Source: Halictus rubicundus
Taxonomy: Eukaryota > Arthropoda > Insecta > Hymenoptera > Halictidae
Direction: 5' to 3'
NCBI RefSeq assembly: GCF_050948215.1
Contig: NW_027488885.1
Span: 62,001-126,000 of the forward strand
Length of the DNA stretch: 64,000 nt
This document shows positions 29,501-39,137 of the stretch, piece after piece. The translations under genes were made by a program, and so were the position numbers. Under the pieces are notes generated by a model, which was not told the DNA's origin, did no database searches, and saw nothing but the letters and a program-made list of their open reading frames with translations. Position 1 is the first letter of the stretch; each line of letters opens with the position of its first letter.

Positions 29501-31684
29501 GAATACAGGGTGGTGAGGCAAATAATAACCGTCTTTCCTGCAATCATTTTTGGAAATATCAGTCATATGGCCTAAGACTCGATATTCCTGTATGAACCTT
29601 GAATACTCTTGCTTTAAAGCAGTATTTTGAATCAGACGTTTTTCTAAATTGTAAAATCTCTTCAAGGCTATTTCATAAGAAGTTCCTAGGTTCGATTTGT
29701 TTGGTGCAAACGGTAAACGTACGATGTAACGTCCTGAAGAATTGCGACTTGTATGTTCTCGGAAATGAGATTCACATAATTCTTCCTCTTTAGAAGCAAT
29801 TTTTTCTGTAGGATACTCCTCAAGCTCCCAGAATTTCGCGATTTGGTCATCTATAGATGAAGTAGATAAATGGCATTTTATCGAATTCAAAGCGGGCTTA
29901 TTGGAAGGAATTGTTCCAGATAAAATCCACCCCATAACAGTTTTTTGTAAAACAAGCGATTTTTTGAATAAATAAATTTGACCAACAGACAGCAATTGAT
30001 AAAATAATTCAGCGCCTAATAATGCATCTATTTTCGATGGTTTATGATATTCCGGATCAGCTAGCTGAATATTCTTCGGAATATTTACAATAGAACGGTT
30101 GATTTGTTGCGTAGGCAAATAGCATGCAATTTGTGGAATTGTGTAAAATCTTATTTGTGCCTTATAATTAGACGTTTTGGATGCGATAGTAGTTCGTACG
30201 GTATGTTTAATACGCGATTCCACTTGATTTATGCCAAATACTGGCACATCAATGCTCGTTTTAGGTAACTTTAATTTATTTGCTAATTCCTCGGTTATAA
30301 AATTTACTTGTGATCCTGAGTCTAATAAAATTCTGCAATCATGTTGAACATTTTGATTGTCCAGTATAAAGGCGCGTGTCGTAGAAAGCAAAACTTCGGA
30401 TGGAATAGAAGCAGTTAGTGACGTATGCGATTGCTCGGCTGGAGCTGCGCACGAATTAGATGCTAAACTATTATTAACATCTTCGGTGCGATGTAATAGG
30501 GTATGATGTTTGCGCTGACATTTCTTACAAGTGCCACAATAACATTTGCTGCACGAATGCCCAGCCTTTAAACAATTAATGCATAACTTGGCGTTCTTTG
30601 CAACGTTAAAGCGATCGTTTATTGATAAACTTAAAAAGCGTTCACAGTTTTGAATGTTATGCGATTTACTGCAAAGTTGACATTTAACGATTTTTTCTTG
30701 CGTTGAAACATAAGATTGATGTCCCGACCTAGAACTGCGCTCCTGGTTTAAGACTTTATTGCTTGCCCTAGCAGGTAGCTGTGCCCTACCTGTTTCGTGT
30801 GGGTTTTCCAAATGCACAACGGCATCGTCACGAGAAAATTTCAAAAGGAAATTTAATAAATCGTCAAGCTTCGGAAGATCCTGATCATTCAAAGAGCGAT
30901 CCCATTCACGGCGAGTCGTCTTATCTAATTTTGAAGTGATTATGTAAGTCAGTATTTCGTTCCAACTATGAACTGGTACCGAAATAGCCTTTAGAGCATT
31001 TACATGTTTTTCCGTTGCGGTAATTAACGAGCGTAATGCTACCGGATCATCATGCGTAAGGCTTGGCAATTCGAATAATGATTTTAAATGAGCCTGTATG
31101 ATTCTTCGTGGTTGAGTACACCGTTTTACTAATATAGACCATGCTACCAAATAATTTTCCTTGGAGGCGCTTAGCGTATCGATAACACTTGCTATTTCTC
31201 CATGCAAGGAGTGCTTCAAATAATGAAATTTTTGCACGTATAATAAGTCTTCGTTTTCATGGACCATCGATAGAAAAGAGTCATGAAAACTTTGCCATTC
31301 GAGAAGATTGCCATCAAATGTCGGTAATTTAATTTTCGGTAAAATTCCATTACCCTTTACGTTATCGTTTGCATTATTTCGCCTTGTGTCAGACCTTTCC
31401 GAAGGCGCTGCATTTTTAGAATTTTGTAATTTATCCAATGATTCCGCACAAGCATAATACGAGTCTTCAAATTCGATAATATGGCTTTGGTAATCGCCTG
31501 ATTCGTCAAGGGCTTCGAGTTCGATAATTATACTATGAAAGTTATCGTAAAGTTCAGTTATTTTAGACTTTCGTACATTTAATGCGGATATCTCCAAAGA
31601 ACTAGTCAGCGAATTTTTTATTCTCGTTAGCTGAGCTTTAATTGATGCACACTGGCGTTTAAGAGTTTTCATTTGTTCCGACAT
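26564..31684 (-). CDS. BEL/Pao Gag-Pol polyprotein
   Basis: 1706 residues, uninterrupted. The N-terminal third is a BEL Gag (KLPTFDGNLLEWQSFHDSF, the DUF1759-type segment) with Cys/His knuckles at about 338-400 (CQLCSKSHNIQNC, CINCLKAGHSC). A retropepsin follows (LLDSGSQVNFI, about 456), then RT (VVFDASA; YVDDLLTG at about 861), RNase H (GFCDASEKAYGACIYI, about 1036), integrase zinc module (HHIKNYHSGV ... CIRCQRA, about 1335-1373) and core with VDYCGPL (1406), YSDNATNF (1472) and LWEALVKSF (Glu, about 1527), and a C-terminal DUF5641-like domain (GDLVILKEDNVPPMQWHLGR). All visible catalytic residues are present. There is no env. The start Met follows the leader at 31684. Confidence 0.95.
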   Translation of the reverse strand: MSEQMKTLKRQCASIKAQLTRIKNSLTSSLEISALNVRKSKITELYDNFHSIIIELEALDESGDYQSHIIEFEDSYYACAESLDKLQNSKNAAPSERSDTRRNNANDNVKGNGILPKIKLPTFDGNLLEWQSFHDSFLSMVHENEDLLYVQKFHYLKHSLHGEIASVIDTLSASKENYLVAWSILVKRCTQPRRIIQAHLKSLFELPSLTHDDPVALRSLITATEKHVNALKAISVPVHSWNEILTYIITSKLDKTTRREWDRSLNDQDLPKLDDLLNFLLKFSRDDAVVHLENPHETGRAQLPARASNKVLNQERSSRSGHQSYVSTQEKIVKCQLCSKSHNIQNCERFLSLSINDRFNVAKNAKLCINCLKAGHSCSKCYCGTCKKCQRKHHTLLHRTEDVNNSLASNSCAAPAEQSHTSLTASIPSEVLLSTTRAFILDNQNVQHDCRILLDSGSQVNFITEELANKLKLPKTSIDVPVFGINQVESRIKHTVRTTIASKTSNYKAQIRFYTIPQIACYLPTQQINRSIVNIPKNIQLADPEYHKPSKIDALLGAELFYQLLSVGQIYLFKKSLVLQKTVMGWILSGTIPSNKPALNSIKCHLSTSSIDDQIAKFWELEEYPTEKIASKEEELCESHFREHTSRNSSGRYIVRLPFAPNKSNLGTSYEIALKRFYNLEKRLIQNTALKQEYSRFIQEYRVLGHMTDISKNDCRKDGYYLPHHPVFKQSSLTTKLRVVFDASAITSNGLSLNDVLLVGPTIQDDLFSLLVRFRLHNYVLTADIEKMYRQVLVHQDDAAYQKILWRENINEQIKTFRLDTVTYGTASASFLAIRALQQLVQDEGRPYPLASKSIVNDFYVDDLLTGASTYEEAVKLRDELIKLTSKAKFHLRQWASNETSLLKDLVDKSLKDTHEINSNSIVKTLGVLWNSSTDVITYSTNMNTSNSRITKRTILSSTAQLFDPLGLLGPVIVKAKMIMQDLWKAKLDWDESVPQHIHSDWEDYKQQLSCLSQFKMPRKIIATAASEIQLHGFCDASEKAYGACIYIRSRQADGSTTVRLIASKSRVAPLNSTTIPRLELCAAVLLSKLYVNVKRALSIQFNYTRLWTDSTIVLCWINTSSNTLKTFVANRVSKIQAVTQSNDWRHVPSQQNPADAISRGQNPIEFLNNELWIQGPSWLHQSEDAWPLSPMPSAKVPELRTITALTINCNNELFLRFSSFVMLKRVIAYCYRFYNNASKKYIRHGKINVEELNHAHDQIIKTLQHEHFKREIDALNSGKTVDKRSKILNLNPFLDEQGILRVGGRLHHSLLDYNQKHPILLPRTHHVTKLIIREHHIKNYHSGVQSTLNVVRQRYWIIDGKNFTRHIIRKCIRCQRARPSDMNYIMGNLPKNRVQQSRPFEISGVDYCGPLFVKEKKFRNRGKIKVYVCVFVCFATKAAHMELVSDLTTESFIACLKRFFSRRGKSRHIYSDNATNFVGANNELKNLLDFLKNETFVHRVTQYLTNEGVTWHFSPPRSPHFGGLWEALVKSFKHHLIRTVGDQLFTYEQLNTYIIEIEAILNSRPLTPMSSDPNDTSALTPAHFLIGDSLKSIPEHDLQHVSSNKLSTWQHIQRVKQHFWARWHKEYVNQLSIRSKWRTSSSQQPRIGDLVILKEDNVPPMQWHLGRIIELHPGDDNVIRVVTVKTVSGTYKRSVKRVCPLLMDS

Positions 31685-32124
31685 GATTTCGGCTATATTA
31701 AAGAAGATGGATATGGAGTCAAGGACTGCGAGAGTTATACAAGGATATTAAAGGTGATTCAGAGCTTACCGAACGATGATATTACAGCCCTCACAAGTTG
31801 TAGAGAATGCGATGGCTGCTTCGTAGAGAATGTCGGACGAGATGGTGTTGAAGAGAAGTTGCACCTTTTTCCACAGCAATGTGCTCTGCTTCAGAGAATG
31901 ACGTGGTGTTGACTGTGTTGTGGGTTGATTCCCGATGAGCAGCACCTTCCCAATCTGCCAATTGTTGTTAGGCAGCTGCGTCTCCTCGATGCCTTCTTCT
32001 CCAGTGGTATATAAATTGAAACAGCTACGCTTCCACGGCAGCTCTTTCCCAATCAATGCAATATCAATGCACCAAGCTTCGTCGACTACGTTCGGTGTTT
32101 GTATTTTAAGCTCGTTCAGGTTTT

Positions 32125-32143
32125 AATCCGGCTCGAAGGACCA
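32125..32143 (-). promoter_or_regulatory. PBS of BEL element D (tRNA-Tyr)
   Basis: The plus strand reads AATCCGGCTCGAAGGACCA immediately against the LTR. It matches over 19 nt the tRNA-Tyr 3' end plus CCA that I recall for insects. Confidence 0.85.
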
Positions 32144-32772
32144 TGTTGTGGCGTCACCAACGTCGTAAAATTGAGGTAGTTACGATGTGACGCGTGCTCG
32201 CACAATCTTTAGGATGTATGCAAGCTGGTTGTAGGGTTATGGTCACAACACTGTTTAGTAACAATATATATGTATTTAACGAAAGCGGATGGTTACTGTA
32301 CAGCGAAGTGATTGCAAAAAAGAAGCGATAATACAGAGGCGAGAGTTCGTTGGTATCTGACGAGAACGGAGAAGAATCTTAAGAACGTTGACTAGATAGA
32401 TTCCCTCCGCGGATAGGGTTCGAATAGTGGGGGACCAATAATTGCATTTAGGGGGCGGTTTTCGGCATTATGCAACGCCCACGAGCTGGTAGACACTTGG
32501 CAGAGTCCGTCTAAGGAAGACGACACCAAGTCCCGCGTGTCTGGAAACCGTCCCATAAATTACGGGCCCCCTGGCGCTACAAGTGGGTCTACGCTGCGTC
32601 ACGTGCCATCGAGAGCGGTACGGTCGAGCGGATTTTGACCGTGAAAGTGCGCTGACATTTGCCAGTCGCACCCTGGTCGTAAAGACATAAATTTGTTAAG
32701 GATGGAATAGGAGACTTTCTCGAAAGTGACGCAGCGTAAACCCAGACTGAGATTGGGGTTGGCGACGCAACA
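32144..32772 (-). repeat. 5' LTR of BEL element D
   Basis: 629 bp partner of 25588-26216, followed by the TSD copy AGTGT. Confidence 0.95.
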
Positions 32773-33497
32773 AGTGTTATAAAATCATTTTCACGAAAAA
32801 ATGACTTCATTAGTTTTTCGTCACAAAAATCTATTTTTTGCAAAATCCTGAGGTCGTAGACAAATTTTGAGACCAGATTTGAAATCAGCGTGAAAAAATC
32901 TATGGGAAATGATGTATAGCATGTTAGAAAAAATTTTTTTCCGGGCGTGGTATTGAAAAAACTAACATTTTCTTGAATTTGTGCGCGTTTAACGAATTTT
33001 CTCGAGGTTAAAAAACGTTCGGACCACAATCTCTCTATTTTTCCCATATTCTACTAAGTTTCAGCTTTCACTTAAAAAAAATTTCATCGCTCTACCGCAT
33101 TCCTATCGAAAGTTCCTTGATTTTGAATCCGATTTCGTCCAAATTGCCCACTGTGCGCCGCCGCGGGAACCGAACCCACGGCCTCACTGGTGGTAGCCGA
33201 TCGACTAATGCGCTCACCCACGGAACCCTCCCGTTCTTCCCGATCTCCTACATACTTTTGGTCTGGGGGTCCTGATCCCACACTCGGCCATCCTGCGACG
33301 ACATTCGCCCTCGAATGTCCGTCACAGCGTCGTCTCATCGTTTCTCTTTCGTGTTGTGGCCATACACAGAGCCACCAACACAACTCGTAATTTCTCGTAA
33401 ACTCGTAATTTCTCGTCAACTCGTAACAACTCGTAACACAACTCACAAATTCGCAGTTTTTCTCACAGCGCCATCGTGCGGCGATCGGTGTTCCCCC

Positions 33498-33516
33498 AAT
33501 CCCGGCTGAGCCCCCA
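33498..33516 (-). promoter_or_regulatory. PBS of the TRIM (tRNA-Pro-like)
   Basis: The plus strand reads AATCCCGGCTGAGCCCCCA, 2 nt from the right LTR. It fits the tRNA-Pro 3' end plus CCA as I recall it with two mismatches, and fixes the element orientation as minus. Confidence 0.6.
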
Positions 33517-33518
33517 AT

Positions 33519-33673
33519 TGTAGGATCTCGGGAAAAACGAGGGCACCGCCGCCGCGGGAACCGAACCCACGGCCTCACTGGTGGTAGCCGATCGACTAAC
33601 GCGCTCACCCACGGAACCCTCCCGTTGTTCCCGATCTCCTACATACTTTTGGTCTGGGGGTCCTGATCCCACA
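33519..33673 (-). repeat. 5' LTR of the TRIM, with a tRNA-like core
   Basis: 155 bp, TGTAGGATCTCGGG to CCTGATCCCACA. On the minus strand the middle reads like a tRNA: GTGGGTGAGCGCGTTAG resembles a D-arm/A box, and GTGGGTTCGGTTCCCGC about 40 nt later resembles a T-arm/B box. This suggests internal pol III promoter elements inside the LTR. The other LTR differs by only a few bases (e.g. ACTAATGC versus ACTAACGC). Confidence 0.75.
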
Positions 33674-33677
33674 GATA

Positions 33678-34509
33678 TATAGATTTTTATGGATTATTTT
33701 GCAAAAATTGCTGTTGGAAAAGGTATATCTGATATTGGAGGGTTTATTACGCTTCAAACGGTGTAAGGATCGCGTATGATCTCTTTTTTATTTTTCTGTA
33801 GTGAGATTTAGGTCAAGGATGCCATGAATGCATTATTCGCGATCTTTTTGTGACAAACTCAATTTGTAGGGACTCGCATTGGGCGACGGTTTTATGGCAG
33901 GGGCCTTGACATTTGCCAGCAGACCAGGTACGTGACTTTTCGTAGTTTGGCTACGGCGATGGGCCTGTCATGGCCACTTAGCTAATAATGTTACCGTCCG
34001 TGCCTGGGTCCCGTCAATGCGTCCCTTGTCATAAAACACTCGAAACCGTTCGCCCCTTAGGCTCAGCGCATCCGGGTGCTTGAAACTGCAGTTTGAATAG
34101 TTTGCACATGTTTCGAAAAACCCAGGGTTCGGTCGCCAAGCGTGTGTGGCCTTGGCGCACCCTGGGCCTGCTTCAAGCACCCAGCCCCTAGATCCTCCCA
34201 CCAAACTCCCGAAGCAGGGTTAAACTCTAGAGTAGGGGGGAGAACCGAGCTTAGCTTTTCGGTAACTCGTGTTCTCCCAGTTAGATCGCTCTGGAAGTCC
34301 AACTAGCTCGGTATAGTTCTTTAGATACATGGTTTGTAGCCTCGACGGGATTTGGCTCCTTCCAGCAGCTTTCTCACATCCTTAGTTTGAATTATAGTTT
34401 GTTTGCTACAATATCGAATTCCATTCATTTATTTCCTTTCGACCATTGGAAGGTGGTCCTTCGAGTTATCCATAGTTAAATAGCGGGCACCTCGCAGTGC
34501 AAAAACATT
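33678..34509. other. Unique non-coding DNA
   Basis: 830 bp between the TRIM and the family E solo LTR. Overlapping minus frames at 33968-34302 show no recognisable domain. This could be the continuing upstream intron of the DOMON/b561 gene, since all DNA from 23252 to 33673 is inserted. Confidence 0.4.
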
Positions 34510-37304
34510 GTTACGTCCCAGGTAGGACGGATTATGATTTTTATGAGATAGGACGCAGTTTTGAACCTACCTGCATTCACCGGCTACGGTTCAGGAAATT
34601 GAGGATTCTTTAAATAACTTGTATTCTTATTTTCCAAAAACAAACAAAATTATTGATTTATTCAATATTAGATGCTGAATCAGATATTTTAAATATGATT
34701 TGACAAATAGAGATTATGTGTAGTTAACGCATAAACTAGATAGCTTACAAATATTTCGTTCAATAATAATAATGTTAATTTACCGAGTTGTTGGGTTCGC
34801 TTCGTTAAGTGGACACCGCAAGTCCACAAGTCTGTAACCGTTTTATTCTCCTTTTTTTTTTTACTGCCGTGTATTTATACGCGGTCGTCCCGACGCGTCC
34901 GAGCGATCTCGCCCGCTGTATCGAGGTCCGTCGCAACACCCGTACACGCTGCCGATCTCTCGGGAGGCGCACACGAATGCCGACTCGTGCGAGGCTACGA
35001 TCGCTCAGCCAACCCTGAGAAGATCATTCGCGATCACTTTGCAGCGGGTCAGAATGATCTCCGGTGATGGAGGAGCGACTTTGACCGCATCCAAACCTTG
35101 TCGTCGCGACTCCGCCGGACGACTGGGGTCGTTGTAACACCCGTACACCAAGCCGAGGTTTCGGGGAGTATGCACGGATGACGACTCGTACAAGACCTTA
35201 GCTCACCCGGCCAACCCTGAGGACTGTCCCGTCGTCACTATTCAGTGGGTTCGGGTACACTCCGGTGTTGGTGGAATGAACCAGGCAATACGGAACCCGT
35301 CCCCGACCGGCCGCGCCTCCACGCGAGGTCGTGGACGCACGCAGACCACGCGCACGCTGTCGCCTCCTCACGAGGAAAGCGCGTGAGAGAAAAACGTATC
35401 GATGTTGAGTTTCCGATAGAGAAATAGGGACGGTTACGACCCTAGTAAGATAAGGTTCGTGCCTCCAGGCACTGGAAGACGGAGAGGTTCAAACTAACTT
35501 TGAATCATTCGGAGACGATGTTGGAGGTAGAAATAAGATATATTCTGGTGTTCGTTGTATGTACAATAACCGCAATATGACGGTTGCTAGATCGATGCTG
35601 TTCGCAATTCGCGCTTAATCTATCGCGACTTCGTACAATCGTGCCATCGCGTAGGCAGTTACCCGAGCCCAGTCCTGGCTCCACGTCTGGGTCCCTTTCT
35701 TATAATTTCATCGTACGTTACTCACGTCACGCTGTCCCGGGGGTTACGCGTTCTTGTCGTGATTCTCCCGAACGAACGTGAGTCGTCGTAGCATACGAGC
35801 ACTAGCTGATTATTCAGGAAAACTGCCCGAATGACGACACGTACGAGGCGTCGGTCAGACAGCCGACCCTGAGGATCGCCTCCGTCGTCACTAGTCAGTG
35901 GATTCGGAGGCGTTCCGGTGTCGGTGGAATGACGTTAACCGCACTGACTCGGTACGAAATATACCGCGAATCTCCGCACGGAAGTATACCGAAACGAGCA
36001 AGAAAATCAACTTCCCTTTGTCGAGAATTCGGCTCGGGACCGATACAGTTGCCTTCGTCTCGTTGTAGTTATTATTTGATCAACAGCTACGGCCGTTGAT
36101 TGCCGCCTGTATCGATGCGCGCGCACGCTAATTAGTGGGGGATCCTGCAATCCTTCATTATGAGAAGGTTGACAGGACAACCAAGACGTCGTGGTGGGGG
36201 TCCGCGTCGCTCATGCGACACGCCGCCCGGTCGATATGTAATCGATACGGTTACAAGTCGCAGGTTCCGCAGATCGCAGTTACCGCAGGTCGGAAATACC
36301 GCTAATCGCAGTTGTTGCGGTTCGCAGGTAGTAGGTTGCAGGTTCTACCAATTCCAATATCGCAGCCGCAGGTCGCAGATTTCACCAATTCCAATTATCG
36401 CTTCTTTTAAACTTTATGAAACTTTCACTGAACTTGAACTTTACTGAAACTTTATTAAAACTGAATGGACACTTCTATGACGGACTGGTCTGGTCCAAAC
36501 TTTATGACAGAATGATTGGTCTTTGAAGTATTGGTTCCCTTTTATAGGATGGACAGTCCATTGTTTCAATAGGATATTGATTTGATTTTTTTATCTAATG
36601 CGCGTCATTCTTACCATGGGATTAGTGTTCCTTCTTGGAACTTGGCGCAACTGGACACACTTTCTGTTTATTTGTCGGGGTGACATCGATCTTTGCTGCG
36701 TCTCTCGCAGGAGGATAATTGGAATGGTTTTGTTCGCTATCTAATTTTCTATAAATTTTAACGCCTATCCTAATTGTAAGAAAGTATTAGAGAGATAGAT
36801 AACGCGATATCGTTAACTTAAATAAATGTGGGCGTATTACAAAATACTATGAATCTTTATTCACGACAACTGTACACGACGACAGTCAGAATCAGAATGT
36901 CCTGCTGTCCCAAAAATCCTCAGCCGTGAGAACGCCTTCGACAGTATGCCTCCTTGTTTATGACACCCCCAAGCTAAAGGACTTTCCCTTGTGGAAGGGC
37001 AACGCGCTGACAAAAACCACATGGCCTGCCTCGACCGTTTGCTTACTTCGATTTTTCTAACATAATCCTATTTATTTCCTTCTCCTTGCGTGACATTATT
37101 GGGTTTCAACAATAGTTCATAATAATTCTTTGTCTGAAGTTTTATTCGTTTGATTCTTAAGCGGTCGAATCACCGGACATGACACCGTCTTACTTCCTAG
37201 AATCTTATCTTAATCTTATTTATTCTTCTCTCCTCGCGTGGCATAATTTTTATTTGAAGTTTTATTTGTCTTATTCATGGGCGATCGAACCACCGGACGT
37301 GACA
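34510..37304 (-). mobile_element. Solo LTR of family E, with nested insertions
   Basis: Begins TGTTACGTCCCAGG and ends GGACGTGACA, with ACAT on both sides (34506-34509, 37305-37308). The first 320 bp and last 800 bp follow the LTRs of element E (59122-59949, 61063-61903). The family A solo LTR (34833-36255) is inserted. A further insertion of about 240 bp (about 36828-37065, starting TGTGGGCGTATTAC) and a partial duplication of the LTR end (two ends, at 37184 and 37304) account for the extra length. Confidence 0.7.
34833..36255 (-). mobile_element. Solo LTR of family A (1423 bp)
   Basis: Plus-strand ends TGTAACCGTTTTATT and CGATACGGTTACA are the inverse of the element A LTR ends. The target duplication AGTC lies at 34829-34832 and 36256-36259. 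It is 255 bp longer than the copy at 4990-6157 because a ~100-bp motif (ending CTCAGGGTTGG on the minus strand) occurs three times rather than once. No coding content. Confidence 0.9.
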
Positions 37305-37307
37305 ACA

Positions 37308-37545
37308 TCAAAGGCCTGAAAGATCACCAAGGATCAACCACGGGCATAAACATATTGCCTCTATGTTTAACCCGTTGTCATTCGTCTCTTGCGCATGTGT
37401 GGCCTGCCACAGCGGTGGCTTACCAGACACTTTCAACTCATCCAGTAACACCTCGTCGTCAGAGATTAGGTCGTCATTATTGTCGTTGACCATCATAGCA
37501 TCCATATCGTCCAGGTCATTATCTAAAGCTAACGTTTTCCTCTAA
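37308..37545 (-). other. Acidic open frame, unrecognised
   Basis: The minus strand encodes an Asp-rich stretch (LDNDLDDMDAMMVNDNNDDL, then ISDDEVLLDELKVS) ending at a possible donor GGTAAGC. It could be an exon or a transposase N-terminus. The abutting family E LTR and the repeat at 37559 argue for a transposon fragment. No function assigned. Confidence 0.25.
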
Positions 37546-37558
37546 TGTTTCCCTCTAT

Positions 37559-37980
37559 CTAAACTTTTAGATTTTTCAACATATCCTCAAAAAATTGTGA
37601 CGAGCGAATGGAGAGGATTTTCCTGATGAAAATGAGGTCAAACTCCAGTATAATCGAACAAGTTTCACTGATACGTAATGTTACGATAAAAATTACAATC
37701 TCATTAAAGATAGTCCAAATGATGTCGTGTTTGGACTCGTTTTCATCGGGATAAGCTCTACAACTTATTAGAATTAAAATTATTATTCCCATTAAAAATA
37801 TAAAAGCTTAAATTGCCAATAATCCTCGATTCCCTATCAACATTAAGTATTAATAAAAATTGTTCGATTACACTCGAGTTTGGACACATTTTCACCAGGA
37901 AAAGTCCCTCATCAATTCACTCGCCACAATTTTCTGAAGGTGTATTGAAAATATCTAAAAATTGAAACTTTTTCATTCGA
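37559..37980. repeat. Diverged fragment of the 53568 palindromic hAT-like family
   Basis: 37561-37760 matches 53895-54090 closely (AACTTTTAGATTTTTCAAC onward), and 37862-37970 matches the other arm inversely, so this is the collapsed core of the palindromic element. Termini are lacking. Open frames are accidental. Confidence 0.6.
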
Positions 37981-38046
37981 TGCGGGATTCGATCCCGGAC
38001 CAACAGATTCTCAGCCGGAGATGTTACGACCAGCGCCAACCGAAAC
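37979..38046 (-). pseudogene. tRNA-like sequence
   Basis: The minus strand reads GTTTCGGTTGGCGCTGG followed by a 5-bp T-arm hairpin CCGGGATCGAATCCCGC, spaced like a tRNA. The acceptor stem does not close, so it is a tRNA fossil or SINE head rather than a functional gene. Confidence 0.4.
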
Positions 38047-38558
38047 TGTTGAGAGTCACAGTCATATATTGAAATGTAACGCAAAAAAAATATTTTATAT
38101 TGCAGGTTCTACACTGTTTTCCTGAATATAAAAATGTTCAATATTACATAATACACCTACACCTTTTTTTTTTAACGACGATGCAATTTATACAAAATTC
38201 TGAAAAAATTCGGAAAAATTGTTTCAATAATATCTAACTACTGAATTTTTATAAAACTGGTATCTCTGAAACTTCAATTCGAAATGTGCACTTTCTCCAA
38301 ATGATTGGACATCCAACTATCCAATTTTCTTAAACGCGTTTGCATAATCTGGAAAATCTGTAAAAAATACGACCCATAAAAAATAAGACCAATAAACGTG
38401 GTCAACTGAAAACTTCGATATAAAATCGGCAATTTTATGCATTCGGATTTGTTTAAAAATTGATTTTGCAGCCAAAAATTCTGAAAAAATCTCAGTCGTG
38501 TATGATATTAGGTAGAATACTCGTGAACACTTTCGTAATTTTTTGTTGAGCATGGTAC
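38047..38558. other. AT-rich non-coding DNA
   Basis: No gene or bounded repeat recognised before the element F target site GTAC at 38555-38558. Confidence 0.4.
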
Positions 38559-39009
38559 TGTTATGCGAGACTACCAGACTTATCTATTCTGTATAGATAA
38601 GTCAGACAAATAGATGAGTCAGAACTCACGGGCTTTCTCATCTACTAGACTAAGACAAAATTACTCACCGGTACAGAGATTTCAGATTAAAGTCCAACCC
38701 TGCGAAAACTCCGACCTCCACGTCATTCCCTATCTCTAAGGGCTAGTGTCATCCATCCCCACCAAACTTCCATAGTTGTACTCTTATATAAGGCCCTGCG
38801 AAAGGGCGCAGACAGAGACAGAGACAGAGACAGAGAAGAAGCTACAAGTAGCCCGTCAGTCGACTCGTTTGTTACAAAGTATTTCGTCGTGTACAAAATC
38901 GCTTGTATTCTTGCTTGGCGACCTATTCTCAAATAAACCTAAGTTGTGCTGGAAGAGTTTGGAGTTTATTCGAGGATACTCTTCATCTACCCCTTCCTGC
39001 GGCATAACA
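38559..39009 (+). repeat. 5' LTR of element F
   Basis: 451 bp, TGTTATGCGAGAC...GCATAACA. TATA box TATATAAG at 38785-38792, then a GACAGA microsatellite in the presumed R region. Confidence 0.93.
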
Positions 39010-39022
39010 GAGGACTAATTTT

Positions 39023-39040
39023 TGGTGGCAGCGGTGGGAT
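39023..39040 (+). promoter_or_regulatory. PBS of element F (tRNA-Leu)
   Basis: TGGTGGCAGCGGTGGGAT, complementary to the 3' end of an insect tRNA-Leu as I recall it. It lies 13 nt from the LTR, an unusually long gap. Confidence 0.7.
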
Positions 39041-39137
39041 AGGCCGCAATTCAGCAAGAAGACCGAGGTCAACAAGGCGACAAGACGAAATCTGGAAGGA
39101 TATAAGACGATTATGAAAATTCTATTCGGGTAAGTGA

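Larger units (their letters stand above)
25588..32772 (-). mobile_element. BEL/Pao retrotransposon D, full length and intact
   Basis: 7185 bp with two 629-bp LTRs that differ at about two positions by eye, and the 5-bp duplication AGTGT (25583-25587, 32773-32777) typical of BEL/Pao. A tRNA-Tyr PBS adjoins the 5' LTR. A purine-rich AAGGGGGGCGGCG adjoins the 3' LTR (26217-26229). One unbroken gag-pol ORF lies between an untranslated leader (31685-32124) and a 347-bp 3' region (26217-26563). It inserted into the right TIR of the Transib element. It is probably the youngest insertion in the window and may be competent. Confidence 0.95.
23285..33155. mobile_element. Transib/RAG-like DNA transposon with ~600-bp TIRs
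   Basis: Termini are CACAGTGGGCAATTTGG and its exact inverse, beginning with the heptamer CACAGTG that Transib ends share with V(D)J signals. The 5-bp target duplication CGCCG (23280-23284, 33156-33160) fits the known Transib preference. Without nested insertions the element is about 1.7 kb: TIRs of about 600 bp (23285-23765 plus 24738-24855; 25365-25582 plus 32773-33155) around 509 bp holding a transposase fragment. A solo LTR split the left TIR and a BEL element the right TIR; the arms still pair precisely across both insertions. Confidence 0.85.
23252..33673 (-). mobile_element. TRIM (miniature LTR retrotransposon), split by a Transib element
   Basis: Two 155-bp LTRs flank a 236-bp interior (33283-33518), 546 bp in all. 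The left LTR is in two pieces (23252-23284 and 33161-33282) because a Transib-like transposon inserted in it; the right LTR is 33519-33673. The target duplication GATA is present at 23248-23251 and 33674-33677. A PBS next to the right LTR sets the minus orientation. No protein is encoded. Such elements depend on proteins of full-size LTR elements. Confidence 0.85.

Noticed and set aside
31673..32126. Plus-strand frames in the BEL leader
   Set aside because: They lie in the untranslated leader and LTR edge of an intact minus-strand element.
33084..33608. 174-codon minus-strand frame
   Set aside because: It crosses the Transib end, a TRIM LTR and the TRIM interior; openness is due to GC-rich composition.
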